Origin: Labedella phragmitis
Lineage (GTDB): Bacteria; Actinomycetota; Actinomycetes; Actinomycetales; Microbacteriaceae
NCBI RefSeq assembly: GCF_004078635.1
Contig: NZ_RZNB01000007.1
Coordinates: forward strand, 62,001 to 126,000
Reading direction: 5' to 3'
Length of the DNA: 64,000 nucleotides
This document shows positions 26,317 through 34,674 of this stretch, in pieces. How positions within the stretch are numbered: the stretch's first letter is position 1; each line of letters starts with the position of its first letter. The position numbers and the translations under genes are program-made. Below the pieces are notes generated by a model. That model was given only the letters and a program-made list of their open reading frames with translations. It searched no databases and was not told the origin of the DNA.

Positions 26317-27753
26317 ATGGCTTACGAGTTTGAGCGGAAACAGCGGATCGCCGTACTCGGCGGGGGGCCAGGCGGGTACGAGGCGGCTCTCGCGGGAGCG
26401 CAGCTCGGGGCGGAGGTCACGGTCGTCGAGCGCGTGGGGGTCGGCGGATCCGCGGTCATCACGGACGTCGTGCCCTCGAAGTCGCTTATCGCGACCGCCG
26501 AGGCCGCGATAGCCGTCCGCGAGTCGTCGGAGCTCGGGGTCCAGTTCTATGGGCGGACCGGTGACGGGAAGCCCGTGCGACCCGAGGTCGCCGTCAATCT
26601 CGCCGCCGTGAACAAGAGGCTCCTCGGTCTCGCGCGTCAGCAGTCGGAGGACCTCCGCTCGAATCTCCTCGAGAACGGCGTCCGCATCGTCACGGGCGAA
26701 GGCCGACTCGACGGGCGCGATGCCGTCATCGTCTCGACGGAACCCGGCGGTGCCGGTACCGATTTCGACCGCATCGAGGCCGACACGGTCGTCATCTCCG
26801 TGGGCGCGAGTCCTCGCATCCTGCCGACCGCCATCCCGGACGGGGAACGGATCCTCACCTGGACGCAGCTCTACAACCTCTCGGCCATCCCCGAGCACCT
26901 CATCGTCGTCGGGTCGGGTGTGACGGGCGCCGAGTTCGCCTCGGCATACCGGGCGCTCGGATCCGAGGTCACCCTCGTGTCGAGCCGCGACCAGGTCCTG
27001 CCGGGGGAGGACGCCGACGCGGCCGCGGTCATCGAGCGCGTCTTCAAGCGCAACGGCATGACGGTCCTTGCCAAGTCGCGGGCCGAGTCGGTCGTGCGCT
27101 CCGGGTCCGGCGTGCTCGTGACGCTCTCCGACGGCCGCACGGTCGAGGGCAGCCACTGCCTCATCGCGATCGGCGCCGTCCCCAACACGGCGGGCATCGG
27201 CCTCGAGGAGGCCGGGGTGCAGCTCTCGGAAAGTGGCCACATCCGCGTCAATCGCGTGGCCCGCACGTCCGTCCCGAACATCTACGCCGCCGGCGACTGC
27301 ACGACGTTCCTCCCGCTCGCGTCCGTCGCGTCGATGCAGGGTCGCACCGCGATCTTCCACGCCATGGGCGACGCCGTCACACCGACGGAACTCCGCAACG
27401 TGTCCGCGAACATCTTCACGCAACCGGAGATCGCGACCGTCGGCTGGACCCAGAAGCAGATCGAGGACGGGATCGCGCAGGGGGACATCTACAAGCTGCC
27501 GCTGTCGTCGAACCCGCGCGCCAAGATGATGGGCATCAAGGACGGCTTCGTGAAGCTGTTCGCCCGCACGGGGTCCGGAACGGTCATCGGAGGCGTGATC
27601 GTCGCTCCGAAGGCCTCGGAGCTCATCTTCCCGCTCGCCCTCGCGGTCGAACACCGGCTCAACGTCGACCAGGTCGCCCGCGCGTTCGCGGTCTACCCCT
27701 CGCTGACCGGCAGCATCACCGACGCGGCCAAGGCCCTCCACATCGTCCTCTAA
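26317..27753 (+). CDS. lpdA: NAD(P)H-quinone dehydrogenase of the LpdA type
   Basis: A 478-residue flavoprotein of the pyridine nucleotide-disulfide oxidoreductase fold. FAD-binding GGGPGGYEAAL near residue 14, NAD-binding VGSGVTGAEFAS and the second FAD motif IYAAGDC are present. At the place where lipoamide dehydrogenases have the redox CxxxxC pair, this protein reads GVGGSAVITDVVPSKS, without cysteines. That matches mycobacterial LpdA (Rv3303c), which reduces quinones rather than lipoamide. ATG start with GAGAAT 6 nt upstream. It ends 5 nt before a 50-nt palindrome. Confidence 0.9.
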   Translation: MAYEFERKQRIAVLGGGPGGYEAALAGAQLGAEVTVVERVGVGGSAVITDVVPSKSLIATAEAAIAVRESSELGVQFYGRTGDGKPVRPEVAVNLAAVNKRLLGLARQQSEDLRSNLLENGVRIVTGEGRLDGRDAVIVSTEPGGAGTDFDRIEADTVVISVGASPRILPTAIPDGERILTWTQLYNLSAIPEHLIVVGSGVTGAEFASAYRALGSEVTLVSSRDQVLPGEDADAAAVIERVFKRNGMTVLAKSRAESVVRSGSGVLVTLSDGRTVEGSHCLIAIGAVPNTAGIGLEEAGVQLSESGHIRVNRVARTSVPNIYAAGDCTTFLPLASVASMQGRTAIFHAMGDAVTPTELRNVSANIFTQPEIATVGWTQKQIEDGIAQGDIYKLPLSSNPRAKMMGIKDGFVKLFARTGSGTVIGGVIVAPKASELIFPLALAVEHRLNVDQVARAFAVYPSLTGSITDAAKALHIVL

Positions 27754-27758
27754 CCCCC

Positions 27759-27808
27759 CTGAAGATCCCCTCTGTGCTCGAATTTTCGCGCACAGAGGAG
27801 ATCTTCAG
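27759..27808. repeat. 50-nt palindromic element, copy 1
   Basis: A hairpin-forming element from CTGAAGATCCCC to GATCTTCAG, placed 5 nt after the lpdA stop. It contains the stop codon of the AbiEi/DUF559-like gene. It is 39/50 identical, in the same orientation and of the same length, to copy 2 at 28848-28897. Positions 6 and 45 are a compensatory pair (G-C here, T-A there). It probably also acts as a bidirectional terminator. Confidence 0.85.
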
Positions 27809-28746
27809 GAGGGGGAGCGGCGGGTAGAAGGAAGTCCGGCGGTCCGGAGAACCGAGCTCAGCCGACCAGGCTTCACGACATCCGCGTGTTCCCAACGGGC
27901 AAAGCCCGAACAGAGACGCCGGAGCGTGTTCTCCCTGTTCTTCTCGGCGATGACCGCGCGGCGGGCGGCCTCAGGGTCGGCGCTTCCGAGTCCGCCGTAC
28001 TTCAGCTGTCCGTCTGCCTCGCCGATGATCCCGTACTCGGGCCACCAGAAATCGACGAAAGCGCGGAACCCGTGACGGTCGATGAACTCCCTCTGAAGTT
28101 CCGGTGCGGGGAACCCCGCCTCCATCATCCGGACGCGACTCACTGATTCGAGCGGAGATTCCGCAAGGTGGGTAGCGAAGTCGGAGGCGGCGAATGCTCG
28201 CCGCGAACCCGGAAGGCCACGCATACGCTCGGCCGCGGCGACGAGCTCCGCTCGCGTCGTGAGTGAATCACCGGCGCCAACCCGGAGAGCGCTGTCCATC
28301 GTGACGACCGCTTCATGAAAGGGCACCAGGAGAGCGATGTCCACGGCGGTCTGAGCCACCGTCGTCACGGAGAAGTCGCCGAGGGCGAGTGTGTCGTGAC
28401 GAGCGATGTCGCCCGTGTGTCGTCTGAAAGAGCCGGAGGAGCGAGCCCCGTCCTGAACAAGGATGTCGACCGTCGATGGCCAGGGCTGCCAAATATCGAG
28501 TCCCCAGTAAGCAGCAGCCGAGAAGTGTGACAAGACCGGGTCTGTCTTCAACCGTTCGAGTGAGGCCAGGACTCGGACGCGATGTCGTCGGACCGGACTG
28601 AGTTCGCTCCACGTCGTCCGCTCGACGTAAGCGCCGGGTGCGACGGAGAGCAGATCACCCCGACCGAGGGAGCGATCCAGGTCTCGGACGGAATCGCCTC
28701 GAGCGATTCTGTCGCGCCGACGGATGAGTATCGAGTCGTCTTCCAT
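27805..28746 (-). CDS. AbiEi antitoxin-like / DUF559 endonuclease-like protein
   Basis: A 313-residue protein of unknown role. The N-terminal 60 residues resemble the winged-helix domain of AbiEi-type antitoxins. The C-terminal part has a Vsr/DUF559-like PD-(D/E)xK pattern: Asp232, then Glu243, Asp245 and Lys249 in IIGEADGQLKYG, with Glu200 upstream. No AbiEii toxin gene is nearby. The gene is lower in GC (57-62 % in three lines counted, against 70-78 % for neighbours) and is bracketed by two related 50-nt palindromes, which suggests insertion between lpdA and the carboxylase gene. Start at ATG 28746 has no ribosome-binding site, so it is uncertain. Confidence 0.75.
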   Translation of the reverse strand: MEDDSILIRRRDRIARGDSVRDLDRSLGRGDLLSVAPGAYVERTTWSELSPVRRHRVRVLASLERLKTDPVLSHFSAAAYWGLDIWQPWPSTVDILVQDGARSSGSFRRHTGDIARHDTLALGDFSVTTVAQTAVDIALLVPFHEAVVTMDSALRVGAGDSLTTRAELVAAAERMRGLPGSRRAFAASDFATHLAESPLESVSRVRMMEAGFPAPELQREFIDRHGFRAFVDFWWPEYGIIGEADGQLKYGGLGSADPEAARRAVIAEKNRENTLRRLCSGFARWEHADVVKPGRLSSVLRTAGLPSTRRSPS

Positions 28747-28847
28747 GCGAGGAGGATGCCCAGGTGTCCAGCCGCGATTGGGCACCATCATGGTCTCCGG
28801 GGAGGGGCGTGACGCAAGTCCCGCTGGGGACGACACTGCCCCGGTTA

Positions 28848-28897
28848 CTGAATATCCCCTTTGAGCACGAATACACGTGCCCAGAGGGGATATTCAG
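28848..28897. repeat. 50-nt palindromic element, copy 2
   Basis: Runs from CTGAATATCCCC to GATATTCAG, ends 5 nt past the stop of the carboxylase alpha-subunit gene and is a direct repeat of copy 1 in sequence and length. Both copies share the CGAAT loop on the same strand. Likely terminator of the alpha-subunit gene. Confidence 0.85.
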
Positions 28898-28902
28898 GGG
28901 GG

Positions 28903-30672
28903 TCAGGAGGAGGGGAGGGAGAGGAGGCGGTGGCCGGCGGAGACCGTCGTGCCCGTCGGCGCGTCGAGCGAGGTGACGACGCCGTCCTTCGGGGCGGTGA
29001 TCGGCTGCTCCATCTTCATCGCCTCGAGCACGAGGAGGAGGTCGCCCTTGACGACCGCCTGACCCTCCTCGACCGCGACCTTGACGATCGTCGCCTGCAT
29101 GGGCGCCTTCACGTCGTCGCCCGTGGCCGTGGCCGAAGCCGTGCCCGACGACCCGCGACGCGGGGGCGGCGTGACGCTGCGCCCGCGCGGGCTCGTCGCC
29201 GGGAGCAGTGCGTTCGGCAGATTCACCTCGAGTCGCTTCCCCGAGACCTCGACGACGACGGTGTGCCGCTCGGTCGGCGGCAGCGACTCCTCGAGCTCAC
29301 CGTTCCACGGCTCGATCTGGCCGGAGAACTCGGTCTCGATCCACCGCGTGAAGACGCCGAACGTCCCGTCCTCCGCCGTGAAGGCGGGGTCGCGCACGAT
29401 GAGGCGGTGGAAGGGCAGCACGGTGGGCAGCCCGGAGACCTCGAACTCGTCGAGCGCGCGGCGACTGCGTTCGAGCGCCTGCTCGCGGTCGCGGCCGGTG
29501 ACGATGATCTTCCCGAGGAGCGAGTCGAACGCTCCGGAGATGCTGTCACCGGCGGTGACGCCGGAATCGAGACGGATGCCGGGGCCGCCGAACGTCTTGA
29601 AGACGTGGATGGGGCCGGGCTGGGGGAGGAAGCCGCGGCCCGGGTCCTCGCCGTTGATCCGGAACTCGATCGAGTGACCCGTCGGGATCGGGTCGTCGTA
29701 ATCGAGCGTGCCGCCCTCGGCGATGCGGAACTGCTCCCGCACGAGGTCGATCCCGGTGACCTCTTCGGACACGGGGTGCTCGACCTGCAGTCGCGTGTTG
29801 ACCTCGAGGAACGAGACCGTACCGTCCTGCCCGATGAGGAACTCGCACGTCCCGGCGCCGAGGTAGCCGACCTCGCGCAGGATCGCCTTCGACGCACGGT
29901 ACAGCTCGGCGTTCTGCTCGTCGGTGAGGAACGGGGCCGGGGCCTCCTCCACGAGCTTCTGGTGCCGCCGCTGCAGCGAGCAGTCACGCGTCGACACGAC
30001 GACGACGTTGCCGTGAGCATCCGCGAGGCACTGGGTCTCGACGTGGCGGGGCTTGTCGAGGTACTTCTCGACGAAGCACTCGCCGCGGCCGAAGGCCGCG
30101 ATCGCCTCGCGCGTCGCCGACTCGAAGAGCTCGGCGACCTCCTCGCGCTCGCGGGCGACCTTGAGCCCCCGCCCGCCGCCGCCGTACGCGGCCTTGATCG
30201 CCACGGGAAGGCCGTGGGTGTCGACGAAGTCGAGGACCTCCGACGCGTCGGCGACGGGGTTGAGTGTGCCCGGTGCGAGCGGTGCACCGACCTTCTCCGC
30301 GATGTGTCGAGCGGAGACCTTGTCGCCGAGCTTCTCGATCGCGTCGGGGGACGGGCCGATCCAGATGAGCCCGGCGCCCTGGACGGCGCGAGCGAAGTCC
30401 GCGTTCTCGGCGAGGAATCCGTACCCGGGGTGGACGGCATCCGCTCCCGAGCGACGAGCGACGCTCAAGAGCTTCTCGATGACGAGGTAGGTGTCGGCGC
30501 TCGTGGTGCCGTCGAGTGCGTACGCCTCGTCCGCGAGACGGACGTGCAGGGCGTCCCTGTCCTGATCCGCGTAGACGGCGACGCTGCCGATTCCACTGTC
30601 ACGGGCTGCGCGGATCACACGGACCGCGATCTCTCCCCTGTTGGCGATGAGGACCTTCGTTATGCGTGGCAC
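28903..30672 (-). CDS. accA3: Acyl-CoA carboxylase alpha subunit (biotin carboxylase + carrier)
   Basis: A 589-residue fusion of biotin carboxylase and biotin carboxyl carrier protein that supplies carboxybiotin for acetyl-/propionyl-CoA carboxylation. N-terminal [17 protein letters not shown], the ATP-grasp loop [12 protein letters not shown] and the [14 protein letters not shown] signature are seen. Biotin goes on Lys553 in LEAMKMEQP. The start is the GTG at 30672, eight bases after a TAGACT box; an upstream in-frame extension is not supported. Works with AccD and AccE encoded at 38.5-40.4 kb and needs BirA at 40.5 kb. Confidence 0.95.
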   Translation of the reverse strand: MPRITKVLIANRGEIAVRVIRAARDSGIGSVAVYADQDRDALHVRLADEAYALDGTTSADTYLVIEKLLSVARRSGADAVHPGYGFLAENADFARAVQGAGLIWIGPSPDAIEKLGDKVSARHIAEKVGAPLAPGTLNPVADASEVLDFVDTHGLPVAIKAAYGGGGRGLKVAREREEVAELFESATREAIAAFGRGECFVEKYLDKPRHVETQCLADAHGNVVVVSTRDCSLQRRHQKLVEEAPAPFLTDEQNAELYRASKAILREVGYLGAGTCEFLIGQDGTVSFLEVNTRLQVEHPVSEEVTGIDLVREQFRIAEGGTLDYDDPIPTGHSIEFRINGEDPGRGFLPQPGPIHVFKTFGGPGIRLDSGVTAGDSISGAFDSLLGKIIVTGRDREQALERSRRALDEFEVSGLPTVLPFHRLIVRDPAFTAEDGTFGVFTRWIETEFSGQIEPWNGELEESLPPTERHTVVVEVSGKRLEVNLPNALLPATSPRGRSVTPPPRRGSSGTASATATGDDVKAPMQATIVKVAVEEGQAVVKGDLLLVLEAMKMEQPITAPKDGVVTSLDAPTGTTVSAGHRLLSLPSS

Positions 30673-30680
30673 AAGAGTCG

Positions 30681-30686
30681 AGTCTA
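30681..30686 (-). promoter_or_regulatory. -10 box (TAGACT) of accA3
   Basis: TAGACT ends 8 nt before the GTG on the minus strand, with no ribosome-binding site between, consistent with a leaderless or near-leaderless message. Confidence 0.5.
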
Positions 30687-30722
30687 TTGGGCGGTCGCAA
30701 CCGGGCTGTGAGGAACATACAC

Positions 30723-30765
30723 AAAAATGGCCGAGGGATGCGTGGGAAGCCACTAAAGCCTCGGC
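30723..30765 (-). terminator. Intrinsic terminator of maf
   Basis: On the minus strand GCCGAGG and CCTCGGC form a stem with an inner GTGG/CCAC hairpin, followed by TTTTT (the A run at 30723-30727). It would end the maf message before the accA3 promoter. Confidence 0.65.
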
Positions 30766-30802
30766 GCGGCTCCATCCGTCGTGGTGACCGGGATCGGCTC
30801 GC

Positions 30803-31489
30803 TCAGAGGGCGCCGCGTCGGTTCCACAGGGCGGTCCACTCGTGACCGGATTCCCGGACCAGCCGCCGGAGCGTCGGGAGGGAGAGGCCCACGACGGTCG
30901 ACGGATCTCCGGAGATCGACGAGATGAACGGAGCGCCGAGGCTGTCGATCGTGAAGGCCCCGGCTACCGCGAGGGGCTCGCCGCTCGCGACGTAGGCGTC
31001 GATCTCGGCGTCGGAAATATCGTCGGCGAATGTGACCGTCGCTTCCGCCGTCGCTCCGCGTGCGTCGACGACGGCGCCCGCCGCCGGATCGACGTCGATG
31101 AGCCAGTGACCGGAGTGGAGGGTACCGGTCCGGCCACGATGCATGAGCCAGCGCTCGCGAGCGCGCTCGGGCGTGTGGGGCTTGCCGTGCATCGTGCCAT
31201 CGAGCTCGAACATCGAGTCGCCCCCGAGGACGAGCCCGCGTTCCCCGCCGGCCGCGATGACGCCCTCGACGACGGCCTCGGCCTTCTCACGGGCGAGCAG
31301 GGCGACCGTCTCAGCGGGGGAGAGTACGCGGTGGAGCGACGCCTCGGCGAGGACGGCGTCCTCGTCGACGGCGGAAGGAAGCACGACCGGTTCGATGCCG
31401 CTCGACCGCAGCAGAGCGAGTCGCGCGGGCGACGTGGAGGCGAGGTACAGCAGCACGGGGAGGTCCTCTCGCGGTCGCGCGTGTGTCAT
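30803..31489 (-). CDS. maf: Maf-family nucleoside triphosphate pyrophosphatase
   Basis: A 228-residue Maf/Ham1-fold enzyme that hydrolyses non-canonical or canonical NTPs to NMPs. The [12 protein letters not shown] motif is at the N-terminus and [14 protein letters not shown] holds the catalytic Asp. GGDP and [12 protein letters not shown] at the C-terminus also fit. ATG at 31489 shares its CATG with an ATG on the opposite strand. maf sits next to accA3 in many actinobacteria, so the neighbourhood is expected. Confidence 0.92.
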   Translation of the reverse strand: MTHARPREDLPVLLYLASTSPARLALLRSSGIEPVVLPSAVDEDAVLAEASLHRVLSPAETVALLAREKAEAVVEGVIAAGGERGLVLGGDSMFELDGTMHGKPHTPERARERWLMHRGRTGTLHSGHWLIDVDPAAGAVVDARGATAEATVTFADDISDAEIDAYVASGEPLAVAGAFTIDSLGAPFISSISGDPSTVVGLSLPTLRRLVRESGHEWTALWNRRGAL

Positions 31490-31499
31490 GCTCGATCGC

Positions 31500-32750
31500 A
31501 TGGCCGACGCACCCGACATCGTGGATCTGACGATCACCAACGTAGCCCACGGCGGGGTCTTCGTCGCTCGTCACGAGGGCCGCGTGGTATTCGTCCCGGA
31601 CACCCTTCCCGGCGAGACCGTGCGGGCGCGACTCGTCGACACCCGCAAGAAGAGCTTCTGGCGCGCCGAGACCCTCGAGGTGCTCGATGCGTCGCCCGAT
31701 CGGGTCGATCACGTGTGGTCGTCGTCCTCGATCGAGCGCGACCCGCGCGACCGGGCGGGAGGCGCGGAGTTCGGTCACATCGCACTCGAGCGCCAGCGTC
31801 GCCTCAAGGCCGACGTGCTGAGCGACGCCCTCGTGCGCTTCGGGGGTCTCGACGCCGACTCGCCGCTCACGCGCGTGGCCGTCGAGCCCACTCCCTCTGA
31901 CGAGGGCGGAGACGGGCTGCGCTGGCGGACGCGTGTCTCGCTCCATGTGGACGAGGAAGGGCGCGTCGGACCGTATGCCGCTCGATCCCATCGTGTCATC
32001 CCGGTGGACGACCTCCCGCTCGCGACGACGGAGATCGCGGACGCTGCCCCTCTCCACGACCGCCTCCAGGGAGCGACGACCGTCGACGTCGTCGCGTCGA
32101 CGGACGGTGTCCTCGTCGCCGTCGACGGGGCCGCCAGCACCGGAGCGCTGCACGAGCGGGTCGGCGATCGCATGTTCTCGCTCGAGCCGCTGGGGTTCTG
32201 GCAGGTGCATCGCGAGGCCGCCGAACTGCTGTCGGCGGCCGTGGCGTCGGCCGTCGACGCCGATCGTTTCGATGCCACCGCGCCGAACCTCGATCTCTAT
32301 GGAGGCGTCGGTCTCTTCGCCGCGACCCTCGCCGACCGGTTCGGCACGGGGATCCGCGTGACGACGGTCGAAGCGGAGTCGTCCGCCACCGATCACGCCG
32401 CCGAGAACCTCGTCGACATCGTCGGAGCCCGCGCCGTCACGGATCGCGTCGATCGGTTCGTGCGCGCGATCGGTCGGGAGGGCGACCTGGCACGCTATCG
32501 CGACGCGACGGTCGTCCTCGACCCTCCGCGGTCCGGGGCGGGGACGGCGCTCGTCGGCGAACTCGCGGCGCTCCAGCCCGCCCAGATCGTCTACGTCGCG
32601 TGCGATCCCGTCGCGCTCGCGAGGGATACGAAGGCGTTGCGCTCCTCGGGATACGAACTCGCATCGGTGCGCGCGTTCGATCTCTTTCCCCACACGCACC
32701 ACGTCGAGGCGGTCGCCGCGTTCTCGCGGAGCGGGGATCGCCGCTCCTGA
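31500..32750 (+). CDS. TRAM-domain class I SAM-dependent RNA methyltransferase (TrmA/RlmD family)
   Basis: A 416-residue m5U-type RNA methyltransferase. An N-terminal TRAM RNA-binding domain (DLTITNVAHGGVFVARHEGRVVFVPDTLPGE, about residues 8-38 in two joined stretches) precedes the Rossmann domain with LDLYGGVGLFA for SAM. LDPPRSGAG and the catalytic Cys in YVACDP are present. Whether it acts on tRNA or 23S rRNA cannot be told. It lacks the N-terminal 4Fe-4S cysteines of some RlmD proteins. ATG at 31500; an ATG four codons earlier overlaps the maf start. This is the first gene of the block that separates maf from accE. Confidence 0.88.
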   Translation: MADAPDIVDLTITNVAHGGVFVARHEGRVVFVPDTLPGETVRARLVDTRKKSFWRAETLEVLDASPDRVDHVWSSSSIERDPRDRAGGAEFGHIALERQRRLKADVLSDALVRFGGLDADSPLTRVAVEPTPSDEGGDGLRWRTRVSLHVDEEGRVGPYAARSHRVIPVDDLPLATTEIADAAPLHDRLQGATTVDVVASTDGVLVAVDGAASTGALHERVGDRMFSLEPLGFWQVHREAAELLSAAVASAVDADRFDATAPNLDLYGGVGLFAATLADRFGTGIRVTTVEAESSATDHAAENLVDIVGARAVTDRVDRFVRAIGREGDLARYRDATVVLDPPRSGAGTALVGELAALQPAQIVYVACDPVALARDTKALRSSGYELASVRAFDLFPHTHHVEAVAAFSRSGDRRS

Positions 32751-32753
32751 CGC

Positions 32754-32759
32754 TACGAT
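32754..32759 (+). promoter_or_regulatory. -10 box (TACGAT) of the response regulator
   Basis: TACGAT ends 6 nt before the ATG at 32766; the intervening GAGCCC is not a good Shine-Dalgarno. Confidence 0.5.
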
Positions 32760-32765
32760 GAGCCC

Positions 32766-33422
32766 ATGGTTAGGGTAGCGATCATCGACGACCACGAGTC
32801 GGTCAGACTGGGTGTCTCGGCGGTGTGCGCCATGGCGGGGTACGAGGTCGTCCACAGCGTCTCCACCGTCGACGCCTTCGTGAGGAGGGCGACGGAGGAG
32901 CCCGTCGACATCGTCGTCCTCGACCTCTCCCTCGAGGACGGCTCATCTATCACCGACAACGTCCAGCGTGCCCACGCCACGGGCGCCGCCGTTCTGATCC
33001 ACAGCATCGCCGATCGGGTCGCGAGCGTCAGGGAGGCCCTCGCGGCCGGCGTCGCCGGTGTCATCCCGAAGGCTTCGCCGACCGACGTCATCGTCGACGC
33101 GATCGCCACCGTCGCCTCCGGTGGAGTGCTCAACAACCTCGAGTGGGCGAGCGCGATCGACGCCGACAGCGAGTTCGCCACCGTGCAGCTCGGTCGCCGG
33201 GAGCGCGACGTCCTCCACCTCTACGCCTCCGGCCTGCCGCTCAAGCAGGTCGCCCTCGAACTCGGAATCGCCGTCTCCACGGCCAAGGAGCACCTCGGTC
33301 GCATCCGCAGCAAGTACGTCGAGGTCGGTCGCCCGGCCCCGACGAAGGTCGACCTGCTGCGCCGGGCCGTCGAGGACGGAATCCTGCCGGAGCTGAACCC
33401 CGGTCAAGTGGATGGCGACTGA
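32766..33422 (+). CDS. LuxR/NarL-type response regulator
   Basis: A 218-residue two-component regulator. The receiver domain has acidic Asp8 and Asp9, phospho-acceptor Asp53 (VVLDLSLEDG) and Lys near residue 102 (VIPKAS). The C-terminal helix-turn-helix has the NarL pattern (RRERDVLHLYASG then KQVALELGIAVSTAKEHL). The next gene overlaps by 11 nt and encodes the kinase, so the pair is cotranscribed. Target genes are unknown. Confidence 0.93.
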   Translation: MVRVAIIDDHESVRLGVSAVCAMAGYEVVHSVSTVDAFVRRATEEPVDIVVLDLSLEDGSSITDNVQRAHATGAAVLIHSIADRVASVREALAAGVAGVIPKASPTDVIVDAIATVASGGVLNNLEWASAIDADSEFATVQLGRRERDVLHLYASGLPLKQVALELGIAVSTAKEHLGRIRSKYVEVGRPAPTKVDLLRRAVEDGILPELNPGQVDGD

Positions 33423-34674
33423 CCGACCCCGCAGCCGCTTCCGGCCCGCGACGGTCGCCGAGACCATCGCCACACGCGGAGAACTGTCCGGGCGCAAGGT
33501 CTTCAGCTCCGGTCGTGTCGAGGAACTCTTCTCGCGCACGATCGGCATCGCGACCGTCGTCTTCGGCGCTCAAGCGGTGTGGATCGGGCTCACCAACCCC
33601 GACATGATCACGCGACCGGCCGGTGTCGTGGCGCTCGTCTTCATGACGATCACGATGATCGCGACCGTCGTCGCCTCGATCGTGCTCCGGGGGATGCGGA
33701 TAGCGACCCTCGTCTTCTGCTGGGGTTACCTCGTGGTCCTGCTGATCTGGCCGGCCCTCATCGACGTCCCGGGTTCGAACGCGGCCGAGCCGTGGTTCTG
33801 GTACCTCCTGACGGTCGCCGGGGCCTGCGCCGTCTTCGCGATGAGCGTCCGGCTCGCTCTCCTCTACACGCTCGTCTCGCCGATCATCTACGGCGTCGCG
33901 CGCGCCGCGACCAACGGACCCGACCAGTGGCAGGTGGGCGTCTTCGACGCCTCCTACGGCCTCATCATCGGGCTCGTCGCCTTCGTCGTCGGTGTGACCT
34001 TCCGCCGGGCGGCACGCGGAGTCGACGTCGCGCGCGACACCGCTCTCGCCCGCTACGACGAGGCCGTTCGCCTGCACGCGGTGGAGGCGGAGCGCGTCGA
34101 GGTCGACGCGATCGTCCACGACAGTGTGCTCGCGGCGCTCCAGGCGGCCGATCGCGCCGCCTCGCCTGCCCAGTTCCGAGCGGCGGCCTCCCTCGCGGTG
34201 AAGGCGCTCGCGCACTTCCGCGACGCGGGCCTCGCCCCCGCCGCGTACGACTCGCACCTCACCTCGGGGGAGATCGCCGATGCGCTCGCCGCCTCGGCCG
34301 CGTCGATGGAGCGGCACGTCGACGTGACGGCTCTCGGACGACGGGATCGCGACATCCCCTCCGTCGTGGCCGAGACGATCGTGCTCGCGGCCGCGCAAGC
34401 GATGCAGAACAGTATCCAGCACGCCGGGCGGGGCGACGTGAGACGCTCGGTCACCGTGCGGTCGACCGGCGAGAGCGGCGTGACCGTGACCGTCGAGGAC
34501 GACGGTGCGGGATTCGACCCGGAGACGGTCGAGCCCGGGCGGCTCGGCGTGCGGGTCTCGATCATCGAACGGATGATCGCCGTCGGCGGTCGGGCCACCG
34601 TCGAATCGGCACCGGGCCGCGGCACGACCGTCCGGCTGTCATGGGAGCCGTCGGACGCGGAGGTCGGATCGTGA
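33412..34674 (+). CDS. Membrane sensor histidine kinase (NarL-partner type)
   Basis: A 420-residue kinase with about six membrane segments in the first 195 residues and no large extracellular domain. The likely phospho-acceptor is His236 in DAIVHDSVLAAL. The HATPase domain follows with N-box AMQNSIQHA, G1 DDGAGFDP and the GRGTTV segment. ATG at 33412 lies inside the 3' end of the regulator gene. The signal is not known; the receptor part is embedded in the membrane, as in sensors of envelope stress or lipid state. Confidence 0.9.
   Translation: MATDRPRSRFRPATVAETIATRGELSGRKVFSSGRVEELFSRTIGIATVVFGAQAVWIGLTNPDMITRPAGVVALVFMTITMIATVVASIVLRGMRIATLVFCWGYLVVLLIWPALIDVPGSNAAEPWFWYLLTVAGACAVFAMSVRLALLYTLVSPIIYGVARAATNGPDQWQVGVFDASYGLIIGLVAFVVGVTFRRAARGVDVARDTALARYDEAVRLHAVEAERVEVDAIVHDSVLAALQAADRAASPAQFRAAASLAVKALAHFRDAGLAPAAYDSHLTSGEIADALAASAASMERHVDVTALGRRDRDIPSVVAETIVLAAAQAMQNSIQHAGRGDVRRSVTVRSTGESGVTVTVEDDGAGFDPETVEPGRLGVRVSIIERMIAVGGRATVESAPGRGTTVRLSWEPSDAEVGS

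Noticed and set aside
27805-28746. A type IV AbiE toxin-antitoxin pair
   Set aside because: Only the AbiEi-like half exists; no nucleotidyltransferase toxin gene is adjacent on either strand.
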